From the NCBI GenBank assembly GCA_017469955.1, contig JAFUFJ010000013.1, positions 1 through 34,106 of the forward strand: a stretch of DNA of 34,106 nt, read 5' to 3'. The translations under genes were made by a program, and so were the position numbers. Below are positions 23,817-33,976 of the stretch, in pieces (the stretch's first letter is position 1; each line of letters begins with the position of its first letter). The notes under the pieces are model-generated. The model saw nothing but the letters and a program-made list of their open reading frames with translations, was not told the origin of the DNA and did no database searches. The DNA comes from Prevotella sp. Its GTDB lineage: Bacteria; Bacteroidota; Bacteroidia; Bacteroidales; Bacteroidaceae.

Positions 23817-25604
23817 TTAATCCTTACTATAATAACCTTCTAAGGGATAAGCCACAACAGCATCGTCGCCACCTGGCTCGTTGACGAGCGGACGAGACGG
23901 GTTGAGACCGGCCTGAATGGCATCTTGCGGTACCTCGATGGCACGACGAGGATCATCCCACTTCAACGTGAAGGTGATTTCATCCTGATCGGCACCTGCT
24001 CCGGCATAGATACGATTGTAGTTTCCGTAGACGTGGGAGTACTCAATACCCCAACGCTTGAGGTCGAAGAAGCGGTCGCCCTCGAAGATTCTCTCAATAC
24101 GACGGAACTCATTAATACAGTTCATGTACTTGACGGCTTCTTCAGGAACGACAAACTCAGAACTCATGTTCTTGGTGAACTCCCAATCAGCAAAGACGTT
24201 TGCCTTGCCATAATTGTTGACTGACGTGGACGGTGTGCCGAAGTAACTCCTGATGTCGGCTTCTGTCATGTCGCGAACACCGGTAGCTACGGCCGACTGG
24301 TAGTCGGCATCAGAGAACGAAATCAGGCTGTGGTTGTAGGCAATCAAGTCGGCTGCTGCCTCTGCATATTGCCCTAACATCACTTCTGCCTCGGCACGCT
24401 CAAGCAAAAGCATGTTGCAAGTGAACTCACGACGGATGGTGTGTACGTAGCCAATGCCGGCAAGCTTGTCGGTATACTGGAACTCTTCACCGCACTTTGC
24501 AGGGAAATAACCGTAGTCACGGCCTGTCCAGAATGTATAACCACCCTGCCAGATGACGGGATAAGCATAGTAACGGCCGTTCCAAGGAGTCTGGTGATAG
24601 TAGATCTCACGAGTGCGGGTTGAGTTGTTGGCATAGCGATAGCCCAGACCATGACGACGAACCAGCGACATCGTGTTGAGCAGGAAGAGGTTGTTCGTTG
24701 CAGTCGGACTGTCATAGATCTGCAGATAGTCGTCCATGTATGTACAGTCTCCGAAGCCGTCATACTTCATTAGCTTGGATGCCATCTGGTTGGGATCGGT
24801 CGTCAATACGGCATTGGCATGCTCGATGACCTTATCATACTGACGCAGGAACAGATAGACTCTGGATGCCAAGGCATGGGCTGCATCAACATTGAAGTGG
24901 TACTTGACAGCCTGATATCCGGCGTCGCTGACGTCTTTCAGTCCTTCTTCCAAGTCGCGAACAATCTTTTCGTAGACACCAGCAACCGTGCCTCGGTCGT
25001 ATTGATGCTGGAAATCTGTCACGCCCTCGATGTCGTCAATATAAGGAACGCCTTGGTCTAACTTGCTTGCATTCTCATCTTTATAGGCTTGAGAGAAGAC
25101 GTTGACCAGAATGAAATGGCAATAAGCACGGATAAGCAATGCCTCAGCACGGCTTTGCTTCATACTCTCCGTCATCTCACCTGTCTCTTTATAAATGTTT
25201 TCTATACCGTCAAGTGCATAGTTTGCAGAGATGATGGCGCCATAGAAACTCGACCAAAGGTAGCTGGGAGTGTCCTGATTCTCCGACGACACACAAGGCT
25301 CGAAACGATAGAGTTCGTCGTCTTGACGTCCATAGGAGCCAAGGTTATAACGGGCAGCGATTTGCTCTGAAGAACTGCTGATTGGCAGATGCAGCGTATT
25401 ATTGTCCATAATATTGTCGCTGGAAAGCTCACAAATCCATCCATAGTTAGCCGTAGGATAAGACGTGATGAGCAGCTGACGGACCTTTTCTTCGTTGTCA
25501 ATCTGCGTACGTTCGTCAGGCAACTGGTCTAAGAAATCGTTACAAGAAGTTAGCGTAAGGGCTCCAAGACCTATTACTAATGCTATATATTTTAGTGATT
25601 TCAT
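23817..25604 (-). CDS. SusD/RagB-like outer-membrane nutrient-binding lipoprotein
   Basis: The 595-residue lipoprotein has a signal ending LTLTSC (C21), followed by the SusD-family opening NDFLDQLPDERT. Family helical segments follow (AEALLIRAYCHFILVNVFSQ, AAHALASRVYLFLRQYDKVI). The end has NEFRRIERIFEGDRFFDLKR and WGIEYSHVYGN, matching the conserved SusD C-terminal block (RR.ELxxEGxRxxDLxRW). SusD-type proteins form a lid over the SusC channel and capture substrate. It is the second gene of the operon, 37 bp after its SusC partner. The ligand is unknown. Confidence 0.93.
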   Translation of the reverse strand: MKSLKYIALVIGLGALTLTSCNDFLDQLPDERTQIDNEEKVRQLLITSYPTANYGWICELSSDNIMDNNTLHLPISSSSEQIAARYNLGSYGRQDDELYRFEPCVSSENQDTPSYLWSSFYGAIISANYALDGIENIYKETGEMTESMKQSRAEALLIRAYCHFILVNVFSQAYKDENASKLDQGVPYIDDIEGVTDFQHQYDRGTVAGVYEKIVRDLEEGLKDVSDAGYQAVKYHFNVDAAHALASRVYLFLRQYDKVIEHANAVLTTDPNQMASKLMKYDGFGDCTYMDDYLQIYDSPTATNNLFLLNTMSLVRRHGLGYRYANNSTRTREIYYHQTPWNGRYYAYPVIWQGGYTFWTGRDYGYFPAKCGEEFQYTDKLAGIGYVHTIRREFTCNMLLLERAEAEVMLGQYAEAAADLIAYNHSLISFSDADYQSAVATGVRDMTEADIRSYFGTPSTSVNNYGKANVFADWEFTKNMSSEFVVPEEAVKYMNCINEFRRIERIFEGDRFFDLKRWGIEYSHVYGNYNRIYAGAGADQDEITFTLKWDDPRRAIEVPQDAIQAGLNPSRPLVNEPGGDDAVVAYPLEGYYSKD

Positions 25605-25641
25605 ATCGATTTTGTTTTCTTTTATTAAACAAGATGAAAGA

Positions 25642-28600
25642 TTAGATGCCTAAACGGACTGTCATTGTGAACTGCTTTGACAATGGATTGGCAACACCAC
25701 CGGCATTTACAAACTCAGGATCTTGGCCGTTCAGTTTGTCATCAGCATAGATCAAGAACAGGTTGGTGGCGTCAAGCTTCAGTGATGCCGAGCTCAAACC
25801 AACGTGCTTCAAGAGATTCTTCGAGAAATCGTACGTGAGAGAGATGTCCTTCATACGGATGAAGTCGCCCTTTGCCACACGTGCTGTCGAATAGTTATAG
25901 GCATTATAAGCATAACCAAGTTGCGTGTTGTTGTAGTACTGACGGATAGAAGCAATGGCGGGAATGTCGGTATACTTCTCATCGCCAGGCTCAACCCAAC
26001 GGTTTTTGAACTCCTTCGGCATGGCAGTCATATCAGAATAGCCTACGCCAAAGACCGGATCGAGGCGCACCTTGTTGCCGAACGAATAGGTCAAGAAGAT
26101 ATTCAAACGCCAGTTCTTGTACTTGAACATATTGTTTAGACCACCCGTTGTTGTCGGTTCTGTAGGACCTTCGTATTTCAAGAAGTCGAGCTTGTCGTAC
26201 TCCTGGAAGTTGATGTTCGTGGTTGTAACGTCACCATTCTGGTTGATGATCTGCGGAATACCTTCGTCATTCAAGCCAACGAATGGGATAGAGAACAGGG
26301 CACGATGGTCATAACCGACACGAGCATAACCGCCTGTCTGAACCAAGTCTATCACACGTGAATAGCTCAGAAGGTCCGTAATCTCGGTATGGTTATAGGC
26401 GTAGGTAAGGTCGGTTGTCCATTGGAAGTCCTTAGTCTGAATGTTCTTCGACGTAATGGTTGCTTCAACGCCTCGCGACTTCATGCCTGCCACATTGGCA
26501 AACTGACGTCCCTGAGTCTGTGTCTGCAGATAACCCATCAGGTCAAAGTTGTCACGCCAATAGGCATCGAACACAAGGTTGAGTCGGTTCTTCAGGAAAC
26601 CAAGGTCAAGACCTATGTTATATTCGTACTTTTTCTCATAAGTAAGGTTCTGATTTCCGTATTGGGTCTGTTCAATACCGGTCTCCTGCTGATCGGCTTG
26701 AGGTCTCCAACCAATAACAGAACGGAACACTGGCAAAGCGTTAGATGCCGCAGTCTGGTCGCCTACCAATGAGTACGACATACGCAACTTAGCATAAGAG
26801 ACGGCTCCGTTAACTCGTTCTGAGAAACGTTGGAAGAAAGGCTCCTCGTCAATGTTCCATGACGGAGAGATGTTCCATGTAGGCAGCCAACGTGACTGAC
26901 GACTCTTGCCCAACTGGTTTGAACCGTCATAACGGCCCGTCACGTTGATAACGTAACGGCCTTTATACATATAGTTGAGGTTTGCGAAATAAGCCAAACT
27001 ATAGTTCCAAGACTTGGCAAACTCAGTTAACACCGTGCCTTCTTCCTTTGCCTGCTTATAGAACTTCGGGGTCTCAATGACAAGGCGACTGTTTTCATAG
27101 TCTACACCGAACTTATTGTTTTCATAAGCATCGCGAGTCAACTTGCGAGCTTCCATACCAGCCAAAGCATTGAAGACGTGAGTTCCTTCGTTCCACACCT
27201 TATTATATTGTGCCTGCCCGCGGAAATACAACTGTTTGGCATTATTAGTCTGCAAAGTATGGATACCACCTTGGGGCATCACAGAGATTGGCAGCGAGTT
27301 AGGCTCATCAGGATCTCTGTACAGATAGGTGTTGCTGTCGCGGATATTCGGATTGTCAACACCTGCACGATAGGCTTCCGAACGGTTTGAATGATTCAGA
27401 ACGTAGGTATTGCGTGAGGTGCTCAAGTTGCGATATGAGCCTAAGGCATTGATTTCCAGTCCTTGAATAGGCTTCCATGAAATCTCGCCTTGGAACTGTA
27501 ATGATGTTTCCTGCAGGTTCAGATAGTTGTTGCCCAGTTCTTCAAAGATGTTGAACGGTGCATAGTTTCGCGTATAATAGCCTTCGGGGTCAAGTGTACG
27601 TGAAGTGTTCATTGCATAGCTGAAAGGAGCAATGTCAAACGAACGGCTCACTGCGCCACTGACTGGGTCTACACTTCGATTCAAAGTACCTGGCGCATCC
27701 TGGTTACGGAAATAGCCATTCGAGCGCATCGTTACCGACAGATGCTTGGACAAGTCGAACGAAGCATTGATATTTGCCGTATAGCGCTCCACTTTACTTG
27801 ATGGTGTCCAGCCCGGATCATTATATGCAGACAATGATGCATAGAGGTTAGAATTCTCTGTACCCGACGAGATGCTGACCGAGTGGGTCTGTACAATATT
27901 GTTGTTGAACAAAAGATCAAACCAGTCGGTATTGCGGAACTCTGCCTGTTGCAGGTATGCATTCATTGCCGCATCAGTATAAGGCAGGCCAAATTCGCCT
28001 TTCGTCTCGTCGTATTGCGAAATCAAAGTGTACATACGACCGTAAAGACCTGAGCTGCTACCGTTAGCCAACGACGAGAACTCCAGCCATCCCTTGGCAG
28101 CCATTTCCTTATAAATACCCATCTGCTCTTGCGAGTTCGAGATGTTGTATTCCGAATAACTTGGCTTCAAGCGATAGGTAAATTCGCCGGTATAGTTAAT
28201 CGTGCTGTGTCCAGAACGGCCTTTCTTGGTCGTGATGACAATCACACCCGACATGGCTCGTGCACCATAGATAGAAGTTGCCGAACCGTCTTTCAATACC
28301 TGGAACGACTCAATATCGTCGGCATTCAAGCCTGCAATGGCGTTAGAGATAAGAGTTTCAGCATTACCTGAAGACAGTTCATCGGCACTTACATCGACAG
28401 CACCCTCTAAGATAACGCCGTCAACAACCCACAGCGGGCTTGACGTACCATAAATAGAGGTTGCGCCACGTACACGAATTTTCGGTGCAGTACCGAACGT
28501 ACCTGACACGTTCTGCACACTTACACCAGCCACACGGCCTTCGAGCGAACGGCTTACATCAGCCATACCCGAAAGTTTTGCCTTGTCGGCATCCACTTTT

Positions 28601-28962
28601 GTTGTTGCTCCCGAGAACATGCGCTTGTCCATCTTTTGCACACCCGTCACAACCACTTCGTCAAGTGACTTCGAGTCGGGCTCCAGTTCAATGCGCATGT
28701 CTTGTTTTCCCTTCAGGGTCTGGGTGACAAATCCTACGTATGTAACGACAATCGAAGGATTCTTCTTGTCTGTTGTGAGCTGGAAATGTCCGTCGATATT
28801 TGTAACGGCATTCTCCTTGGAGTCCTTTACTGTAATCGTGACACCAATCAACGGCTCACCATCTTCCTGAGAGATAACGGTACCTGAGATTCTTGTCTGG
28901 GCCATCAGTGCTCCTACGCTGAGGAATAAGCCGGCCAGTACCATCAGTAGTCTTTTCTTCAT
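25642..28962 (-). CDS. SusC/RagA-like TonB-dependent outer-membrane transporter
   Basis: The 1106-residue protein has a signal peptide (MKKRLLMVLAGLFLSVGALM). A carboxypeptidase-regulatory-like domain follows (ISGTVISQEDGEPLIGVTIT), then a TonB-box-like LDEVVVTG. The plug domain carries the SusC signature (SIYGTSSPLWVVDGVIL, FQVLKDGSATSIYGARAMSG, VIVITTKKG). The rest is a long beta-barrel ending TMTVRLGI. The start at 28962 was chosen over the upstream ATG at 29007 because only it places the signal peptide at the N-terminus. With SusD it imports a substrate across the outer membrane using TonB. It is the first gene of the five-gene operon, with a promoter at 29069-29100. Confidence 0.95.
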   Translation of the reverse strand: MKKRLLMVLAGLFLSVGALMAQTRISGTVISQEDGEPLIGVTITVKDSKENAVTNIDGHFQLTTDKKNPSIVVTYVGFVTQTLKGKQDMRIELEPDSKSLDEVVVTGVQKMDKRMFSGATTKVDADKAKLSGMADVSRSLEGRVAGVSVQNVSGTFGTAPKIRVRGATSIYGTSSPLWVVDGVILEGAVDVSADELSSGNAETLISNAIAGLNADDIESFQVLKDGSATSIYGARAMSGVIVITTKKGRSGHSTINYTGEFTYRLKPSYSEYNISNSQEQMGIYKEMAAKGWLEFSSLANGSSSGLYGRMYTLISQYDETKGEFGLPYTDAAMNAYLQQAEFRNTDWFDLLFNNNIVQTHSVSISSGTENSNLYASLSAYNDPGWTPSSKVERYTANINASFDLSKHLSVTMRSNGYFRNQDAPGTLNRSVDPVSGAVSRSFDIAPFSYAMNTSRTLDPEGYYTRNYAPFNIFEELGNNYLNLQETSLQFQGEISWKPIQGLEINALGSYRNLSTSRNTYVLNHSNRSEAYRAGVDNPNIRDSNTYLYRDPDEPNSLPISVMPQGGIHTLQTNNAKQLYFRGQAQYNKVWNEGTHVFNALAGMEARKLTRDAYENNKFGVDYENSRLVIETPKFYKQAKEEGTVLTEFAKSWNYSLAYFANLNYMYKGRYVINVTGRYDGSNQLGKSRQSRWLPTWNISPSWNIDEEPFFQRFSERVNGAVSYAKLRMSYSLVGDQTAASNALPVFRSVIGWRPQADQQETGIEQTQYGNQNLTYEKKYEYNIGLDLGFLKNRLNLVFDAYWRDNFDLMGYLQTQTQGRQFANVAGMKSRGVEATITSKNIQTKDFQWTTDLTYAYNHTEITDLLSYSRVIDLVQTGGYARVGYDHRALFSIPFVGLNDEGIPQIINQNGDVTTTNINFQEYDKLDFLKYEGPTEPTTTGGLNNMFKYKNWRLNIFLTYSFGNKVRLDPVFGVGYSDMTAMPKEFKNRWVEPGDEKYTDIPAIASIRQYYNNTQLGYAYNAYNYSTARVAKGDFIRMKDISLTYDFSKNLLKHVGLSSASLKLDATNLFLIYADDKLNGQDPEFVNAGGVANPLSKQFTMTVRLGI

Positions 28963-29068
28963 AAACTCTCTCTGATTTGTTTGTTTTTTATCGTTATTAT
29001 TTATCATTTTCTGTGTTGTTATCCTGAATCTTCCACCTTAGACACCTCAGAAGAGATGATATGTCATG

Positions 29069-29100
29069 CAAAATTACATCATTTCCTGCTTTCTGGCAAA
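29069..29100 (-). promoter_or_regulatory. Promoter of the SusC/SusD five-gene operon
   Basis: The minus strand has TTTG (29097-29100), a 20-bp spacer and TAATTTTG (29069-29076). It lies about 107 bp upstream of the SusC start codon, leaving roughly a 100-nt leader. The 28963-29399 intergenic stretch is otherwise AT-rich with no gene visible. Confidence 0.75.
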
Positions 29101-29399
29101 CAATTTTATTAAAACCACACGATTTGTAACGTTTGTTAACATAATTTCCGCCAGCAATCGTCATAATTGTTGTTTTTTCAGTCGCAAAAACTTCAATTTG
29201 CAAATTTTCCGCCTTTTTTATAAAAAAACTGAAACTTATCTTCGCCAAAAATTCCATTTTAGCCCGATAAACACTTGAAAATAATTGATTTGCAAAAAAT
29301 AGTTAACCACCTTATGCCCCTATATTTCACCTACAAATGACCTGTTATCAGCATGTCTGACATCTGTTATCCCAATAATTCGCGCGCGTTCATATTATA

Positions 29400-29446
29400 T
29401 AAATAAAAGGAGAAGGTCCTTTGCCATGGATAGGCAAAGGGCCTTC
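29400..29446 (-). terminator. Intrinsic terminator after the second SusD gene
   Basis: GAAGGTCCTTTGCC (29412-29425) and GGCAAAGGGCCTTC (29433-29446) form a 14-bp stem (one wobble pair) around a 7-nt loop. On the minus strand it runs into TTTTATTT. It lies 22 bp after the SusD stop. Confidence 0.9.
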
Positions 29447-29468
29447 TTCCTATATTTTCTGAAAGAGC

Positions 29469-30944
29469 CTATTCAGGAAGGTTGCCTTCCCAGCCCTCAG
29501 TCTGCGCTACGCCAAAACCTGCATTGATTTCATCTTCAGGAATGGGGAACACAAGTTTTGAAATGTCATAGTTTGCATAGCGGAATGCTACAGAAGGAGC
29601 ATTATAGGCCACCACCTGAGCAGTACCGCCCCAACGGCGCAAGTCATAGAGACGCAGTCCTTCTTGGAACAGCTCACGGGCACGCTCGTCTTTGATAAAT
29701 GCATAGAGTTCGCTGTCTGTCTGGGGCAGATCGTCCACAGAAGTGATGGCAGTGTTACGCTTCGCCACATTGAGAAGAGCCGTGCGGGCAGCGCCGGCAT
29801 CTCCGCTCTTCAGCTTTGATTCTGCAATTATCAGGTACATCTCCGGCACATTCACCAAATAGTTTGTTGCATAAGCTGGGTTACCCGACGAATAATGTGA
29901 GAACTTTCCTCCTGCGTATACGGGAACGGTTTCCGTAGAAGTATTGTCAAAATCCATGATCGACGTGCGCACGTCGGTATCGGCATAAAGGCTCAACAGC
30001 TTCGGACTCGGGCTGAAACTATAGGTAGTCCACAGCGTTCCACATGAGTTAGCACTCCAGTTTTGATTGGCATTGATGTCCAGATAGAAAATGCTTTCCG
30101 TGTTGGAGGCGCCACCATTGTAGAGGGCTTTATAGGCCGATGCCGTATAGGCCAGTGCCGGTGCTCCTGCTTCGTCGATGGCTTCCTGAGCCTTAGAGGC
30201 TGCCACTGCCCAGTTCTCCAGATAGAGATTCACTCGAGCCTGCAGACCTTTCACCGACGCCACCGTGAAGTAGTTGGCATCGCCGCGGTCGCCTCCTGCA
30301 GCATTAAAATGCTCTATCGACTTGTTCAGGTCGCTGACAATGAAGTCGTAGACCTGCCCTACTGTTGAACGCTCCACCTGCGAGAAGGCGGGAATGGGCT
30401 TTTCGCTGATCACGACACCTGGTTGTGAAGAGTAATCGGTGCCGTTCACTTTCACCTGATGTCCAAAGACATTCACCAATATGAGGTTGGCATAGGCGCG
30501 CAGAGCGTAAGCCTCTGCGATGTCGACGTCAAGCACTTCCTTGTCATCATCGGTAGCATCCTCATACAGATCGGTCGCTGCATCAATGACGCGGGCTGCG
30601 TTGTCGACGATCTTATATCCATACTCCCAGATGTAGGAGAGGTACGTGTCTGTGGTTTGGAAAGAATACTGGTAGATACCGTCCCAATGCCCCGTCTTGG
30701 TATTCCAATAAGCCAAGTCGGTAGGAATGTCACCGATTGAGGTGGCATAGTTGCCGGCAAAATAGCGGGTATATAAGTTACTATAGACACCCGTCAGTGC
30801 GGTAGTCGCCAGTTCGGCATTGGTAATCGAGCCTTCTGCGTCTACTCCTTTGTAGTACTTGGTGTCAAGGAAATCGTCGCCACAGCTCATGAAACCCATG
30901 GCAAGCGTCAGTGCTGCTACGGCACTATAGATATATTTCTTCAT
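29469..30944 (-). CDS. SusD/RagB-like outer-membrane nutrient-binding lipoprotein (second pair)
   Basis: The 491-residue lipoprotein has a signal ending LAMGFMSC (C21) and then GDDFLDTKYYKGV, typical of SusD proteins. The helical core includes AYALRAYANLILVNVFGHQV and VASVKGLQARVNLYLENWAV. The C-terminal block is IKDERARELFQEGLRLYDLR and RWGG, with a closing LVFPIPEDEINAGFGV segment. It is shorter than the first SusD. It is 26 bp after its SusC partner and is followed by a strong terminator, so the pair forms a two-gene operon. The substrate is unknown, and no regulator or enzyme of the locus is inside the window. Confidence 0.93.
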   Translation of the reverse strand: MKKYIYSAVAALTLAMGFMSCGDDFLDTKYYKGVDAEGSITNAELATTALTGVYSNLYTRYFAGNYATSIGDIPTDLAYWNTKTGHWDGIYQYSFQTTDTYLSYIWEYGYKIVDNAARVIDAATDLYEDATDDDKEVLDVDIAEAYALRAYANLILVNVFGHQVKVNGTDYSSQPGVVISEKPIPAFSQVERSTVGQVYDFIVSDLNKSIEHFNAAGGDRGDANYFTVASVKGLQARVNLYLENWAVAASKAQEAIDEAGAPALAYTASAYKALYNGGASNTESIFYLDINANQNWSANSCGTLWTTYSFSPSPKLLSLYADTDVRTSIMDFDNTSTETVPVYAGGKFSHYSSGNPAYATNYLVNVPEMYLIIAESKLKSGDAGAARTALLNVAKRNTAITSVDDLPQTDSELYAFIKDERARELFQEGLRLYDLRRWGGTAQVVAYNAPSVAFRYANYDISKLVFPIPEDEINAGFGVAQTEGWEGNLPE

Positions 30945-30970
30945 ATTGATTTTCCTTTCTTTCTAAGTAG

Positions 30971-33900
30971 TTAGAATGTTATTTGAATACCTCCGACGAA
31001 AGTGGTTACGGCAGGATACTGCCATGCGATGACACCGTTTGCATAGGTCTCGGGATTGTAGCCTATGAAGTCGCTGGCCGTCCATGTATACAGGTTGTCT
31101 GCCGAGAAGTAGATGCGGGCTTTCTCGATATATGCCTTCTTGGTCAGGTCTTTTGGCAGGGTATATCCGAAAGTGACGTTGCTCAGGCGCAGGAAGTTTC
31201 CGCTCATGATGAAGCGGCTCGAAGCCTGTGTTCCATAGTACGGGTCGCCATAGATGTACTGAGGATACTTCGCGTCAGTGTTCTCCGGTGTCCATGAGTC
31301 GGTAGCCACCACTTCAAGAGGCGTGCGTCCTGACATGCCCCATCCGGTGAAGCGTGCACCGCTGTCATACACCTTTCCGCCCAGACGGTAGTTGAACGAG
31401 AGGCTGGCATCGATGCCATTATACTTGACAGAGGTTCCGAAACCGCCGAATACCTTGGGGTTGGCCTGTCCTACATAGCGCTTGGCTGCCTGTGTATAGT
31501 TAGTGGTTGTCTCGTCACCCTCGGCATTCTTGTACCACAAAGGCTGTCCTGTCTCACGGTCTACGCCGGCATACTCTTTCAAATAGAACTGGTTGTAGGG
31601 GTGTCCAGGCTCGATGATATAGTATGTACCCTCGATAGGCAGGTCGGTAGAGAGCTTCAGCACCTCGTTCTTGTTGTAGGTAAGGTTGGCATAAGCCGTC
31701 CAGTCTATGGTCTTGTTGCGCAGAATCACTGCGTTGATGGTTGTCTCAATACCACTGTTACGGATAGATCCGATGTTCTGATAGGTTGACGACATACCCG
31801 TCGTGCGTGACAGAGGCACCTCGAAAAGGGCGTCAGTCGTCTTCTCATTGTAATAGTCGAAGGCCAGATTGACACGGTCGAAGAACAGGAGGTCTACGCC
31901 GACGTCGAACTTCTTCGAAACTTCCCACGTCAGGTTCGGGTTGCTGATAGAGGTCGGAATCATGCCTGCCGAGCCATGATAGTTAGCACCCGACTCGTAG
32001 AAACCGCGGGCTGAGTACCAGCCGATGTCCTGATTACCCACAGTACCGTAAGAGGCGCGCAGCGTACCGTTGGTGAGCACCTTGCTCTTCGGGAAGAAAG
32101 CTTCCTGGGTGAAGCGCCACTTGCCGCCCACTGACCAGAAGGTACCCCAGCGCTTGTCGGCGCCGAACACCGAACTTCCGTCACGACGAATCGAAGCCGA
32201 GAGGTAGTATTTCTCGTCAAACGAATAGTGTGCATCGCCGAAATAAGAAGCCAGGCGGGCCTCGCTCTTGTAGTATTCCGAGTCGTTCCAGTGGCCTACC
32301 GTGCTTAAATCGCGCATACCGGCATTGGCAAACGGGAAGTTGTCGCCGCAGTAGTATTCATACCAATAGTCTTTGCGCTGCGACTCCTGTCCGAGCATCA
32401 GGCTGATGTCGTGCTTGCCGGCAAAGGTATAGTTCCATCCGAGCACGTTGGTCCAGGTCAGCGTGCTGGTCTGTGAGTTGTATTGTTGGCCCAGTCCCGG
32501 GTAGTCCATACCCTGTGGATTGGTGATGGCGCTCCAGTATTGATACTCGCGCAGGTTGTAGATGTTCACGCCCAGCGTGGTCTTTGCATAGATGCCCTTG
32601 CCGAAATCAACCTGCAAATAGGGGCTCATCGTGAGCGTAGTGCTCTTCATCTCGTTGATGTCGCCCACCTCTTCGTCATAGAGTGCCAGCGGGTTGTAGT
32701 AGTCGATGTTGGCATAGGTGCCGTCAGGATTGTAGAAAGGATCCATAGGAGTCATCGACGAGATGGCTGCCACGGTGGCATTTGACATCGAACCGCCTGT
32801 CGACTGCGAGAAGCCATTCTTCAAAGCATAGGTATAGGCAGCATTGGCACCCACCGTGAAGAAGTTGAACTTCGAGTTGAAGTTAGCACGTCCCGAGTAG
32901 CGTTTGAAGTCAGAACCGATGACGATGCCTTCGGTGTCAAGATAGCCTGCACTGACATAGTAGTTGGTAGTGCCGGTCTGTCCGTTGACGTTCAGGTTGT
33001 AGTCCTGATAGAATCCGTTGCGTGTCACCTTGTCCATCCAGTCGTAGCTCGACACACCGTCCCACTCATACACCTGATCTTTCAGATAGTCGTAGTACTC
33101 ATCGGCCGTTCCGTCCTGATAGCGATTGGCATATCCTGTAGCAAAGAGGCGCATGGTCTGCTCGGCATTGGCAAACTTCATGTTGTTGTTAGCCATCGAC
33201 GTAACGCCGAACTTGCTCTCGAAGTTGATGTTGGCCTTGCCCTGCTGGCCTTTCTTTGTGGTGATGACAATCACGCCATTGCCAGCTCTCGAGCCGTAGA
33301 TGGCCGTGGCAGCAGCGTCTTTCAGCACCGTTACCGACTCGATGTCGTTGGGGTTGATCGAGGCCATCGGGTCAAGATAGTTGTTCGAACTTGAGCTCAT
33401 CGAGTCATAGTCGGAGTTCACGGGCACGCCGTCGATCACATACAACGGCTGCGTACCTGAGTTCAGCGATGCACGTCCGCGCACATACACCTCGCCCCAT
33501 GTGCCCGGCATGCTGGTCGAGTTGTTCATTTGTATGCCAGAAACCGCACCTTCGAGGGCCTTCACGAAGTTGGCATCACTCTTCTTTTCTATAGCATCCT
33601 TGTCGACAACGGCAGCTGCTCCCGTGAAGGAGGCTCGACGCTGAACGCCGTAACCCGTCACGACTACCTCGCTGACTATTTGTGCATCAAGTTCCAAAGC
33701 TATAACCATAGTGGGGGGGGTAACCCTTACTTTGCGCGTCTGCATGCCCAAGTAAGACACTTCCACATAGCTTTCTGCACTGGGAACGTCCAGCGAGAAG
33801 AATCCGTCAAGATTGGTCACTGCCACAGTGTTCGTACCGACGACGGCCACCTTGGCACCAACAACAGGCTCATTGCTTGCCGACTCAACGACGGTTCCGC

Positions 33901-33976
33901 TGACTTTCACCTGTGCCATCACTGTCCCTATTCCAAATAGGAGCACAGCAAAAAACATTGTTAGTCTTTTTTCCAT
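30971..33976 (-). CDS. SusC/RagA-like TonB-dependent outer-membrane transporter (second pair)
   Basis: The 1001-residue protein has a signal peptide (MEKRLTMFFAVLLFGIGTVM). A carboxypeptidase-regulatory-like domain follows (VSGTVVESASNEPVVGAKVA), then SEVVVTGYGVQRR. The plug signature is GTQPLYVIDGVPVNS, VTVLKDAAATAIYGSRAGNG and VIVITTKKGQQG, followed by a beta-barrel ending FVGGIQITF. The start at 33976 was chosen because the longer frame from 34051 would precede the signal peptide with unrelated residues. A run of eight C (33713-33720 on the plus strand as G8) lies in the coding region at about residue 86. The promoter is not recognisable in the short sequence left before the window ends. 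Confidence 0.94.
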   Translation of the reverse strand: MEKRLTMFFAVLLFGIGTVMAQVKVSGTVVESASNEPVVGAKVAVVGTNTVAVTNLDGFFSLDVPSAESYVEVSYLGMQTRKVRVTPPTMVIALELDAQIVSEVVVTGYGVQRRASFTGAAAVVDKDAIEKKSDANFVKALEGAVSGIQMNNSTSMPGTWGEVYVRGRASLNSGTQPLYVIDGVPVNSDYDSMSSSSNNYLDPMASINPNDIESVTVLKDAAATAIYGSRAGNGVIVITTKKGQQGKANINFESKFGVTSMANNNMKFANAEQTMRLFATGYANRYQDGTADEYYDYLKDQVYEWDGVSSYDWMDKVTRNGFYQDYNLNVNGQTGTTNYYVSAGYLDTEGIVIGSDFKRYSGRANFNSKFNFFTVGANAAYTYALKNGFSQSTGGSMSNATVAAISSMTPMDPFYNPDGTYANIDYYNPLALYDEEVGDINEMKSTTLTMSPYLQVDFGKGIYAKTTLGVNIYNLREYQYWSAITNPQGMDYPGLGQQYNSQTSTLTWTNVLGWNYTFAGKHDISLMLGQESQRKDYWYEYYCGDNFPFANAGMRDLSTVGHWNDSEYYKSEARLASYFGDAHYSFDEKYYLSASIRRDGSSVFGADKRWGTFWSVGGKWRFTQEAFFPKSKVLTNGTLRASYGTVGNQDIGWYSARGFYESGANYHGSAGMIPTSISNPNLTWEVSKKFDVGVDLLFFDRVNLAFDYYNEKTTDALFEVPLSRTTGMSSTYQNIGSIRNSGIETTINAVILRNKTIDWTAYANLTYNKNEVLKLSTDLPIEGTYYIIEPGHPYNQFYLKEYAGVDRETGQPLWYKNAEGDETTTNYTQAAKRYVGQANPKVFGGFGTSVKYNGIDASLSFNYRLGGKVYDSGARFTGWGMSGRTPLEVVATDSWTPENTDAKYPQYIYGDPYYGTQASSRFIMSGNFLRLSNVTFGYTLPKDLTKKAYIEKARIYFSADNLYTWTASDFIGYNPETYANGVIAWQYPAVTTFVGGIQITF

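Noticed and set aside
33713-33720. C8 tract as a sequencing frameshift
   Set aside because: The frame stays open and matches SusC family sequence on both sides, so the tract length shown is in frame.
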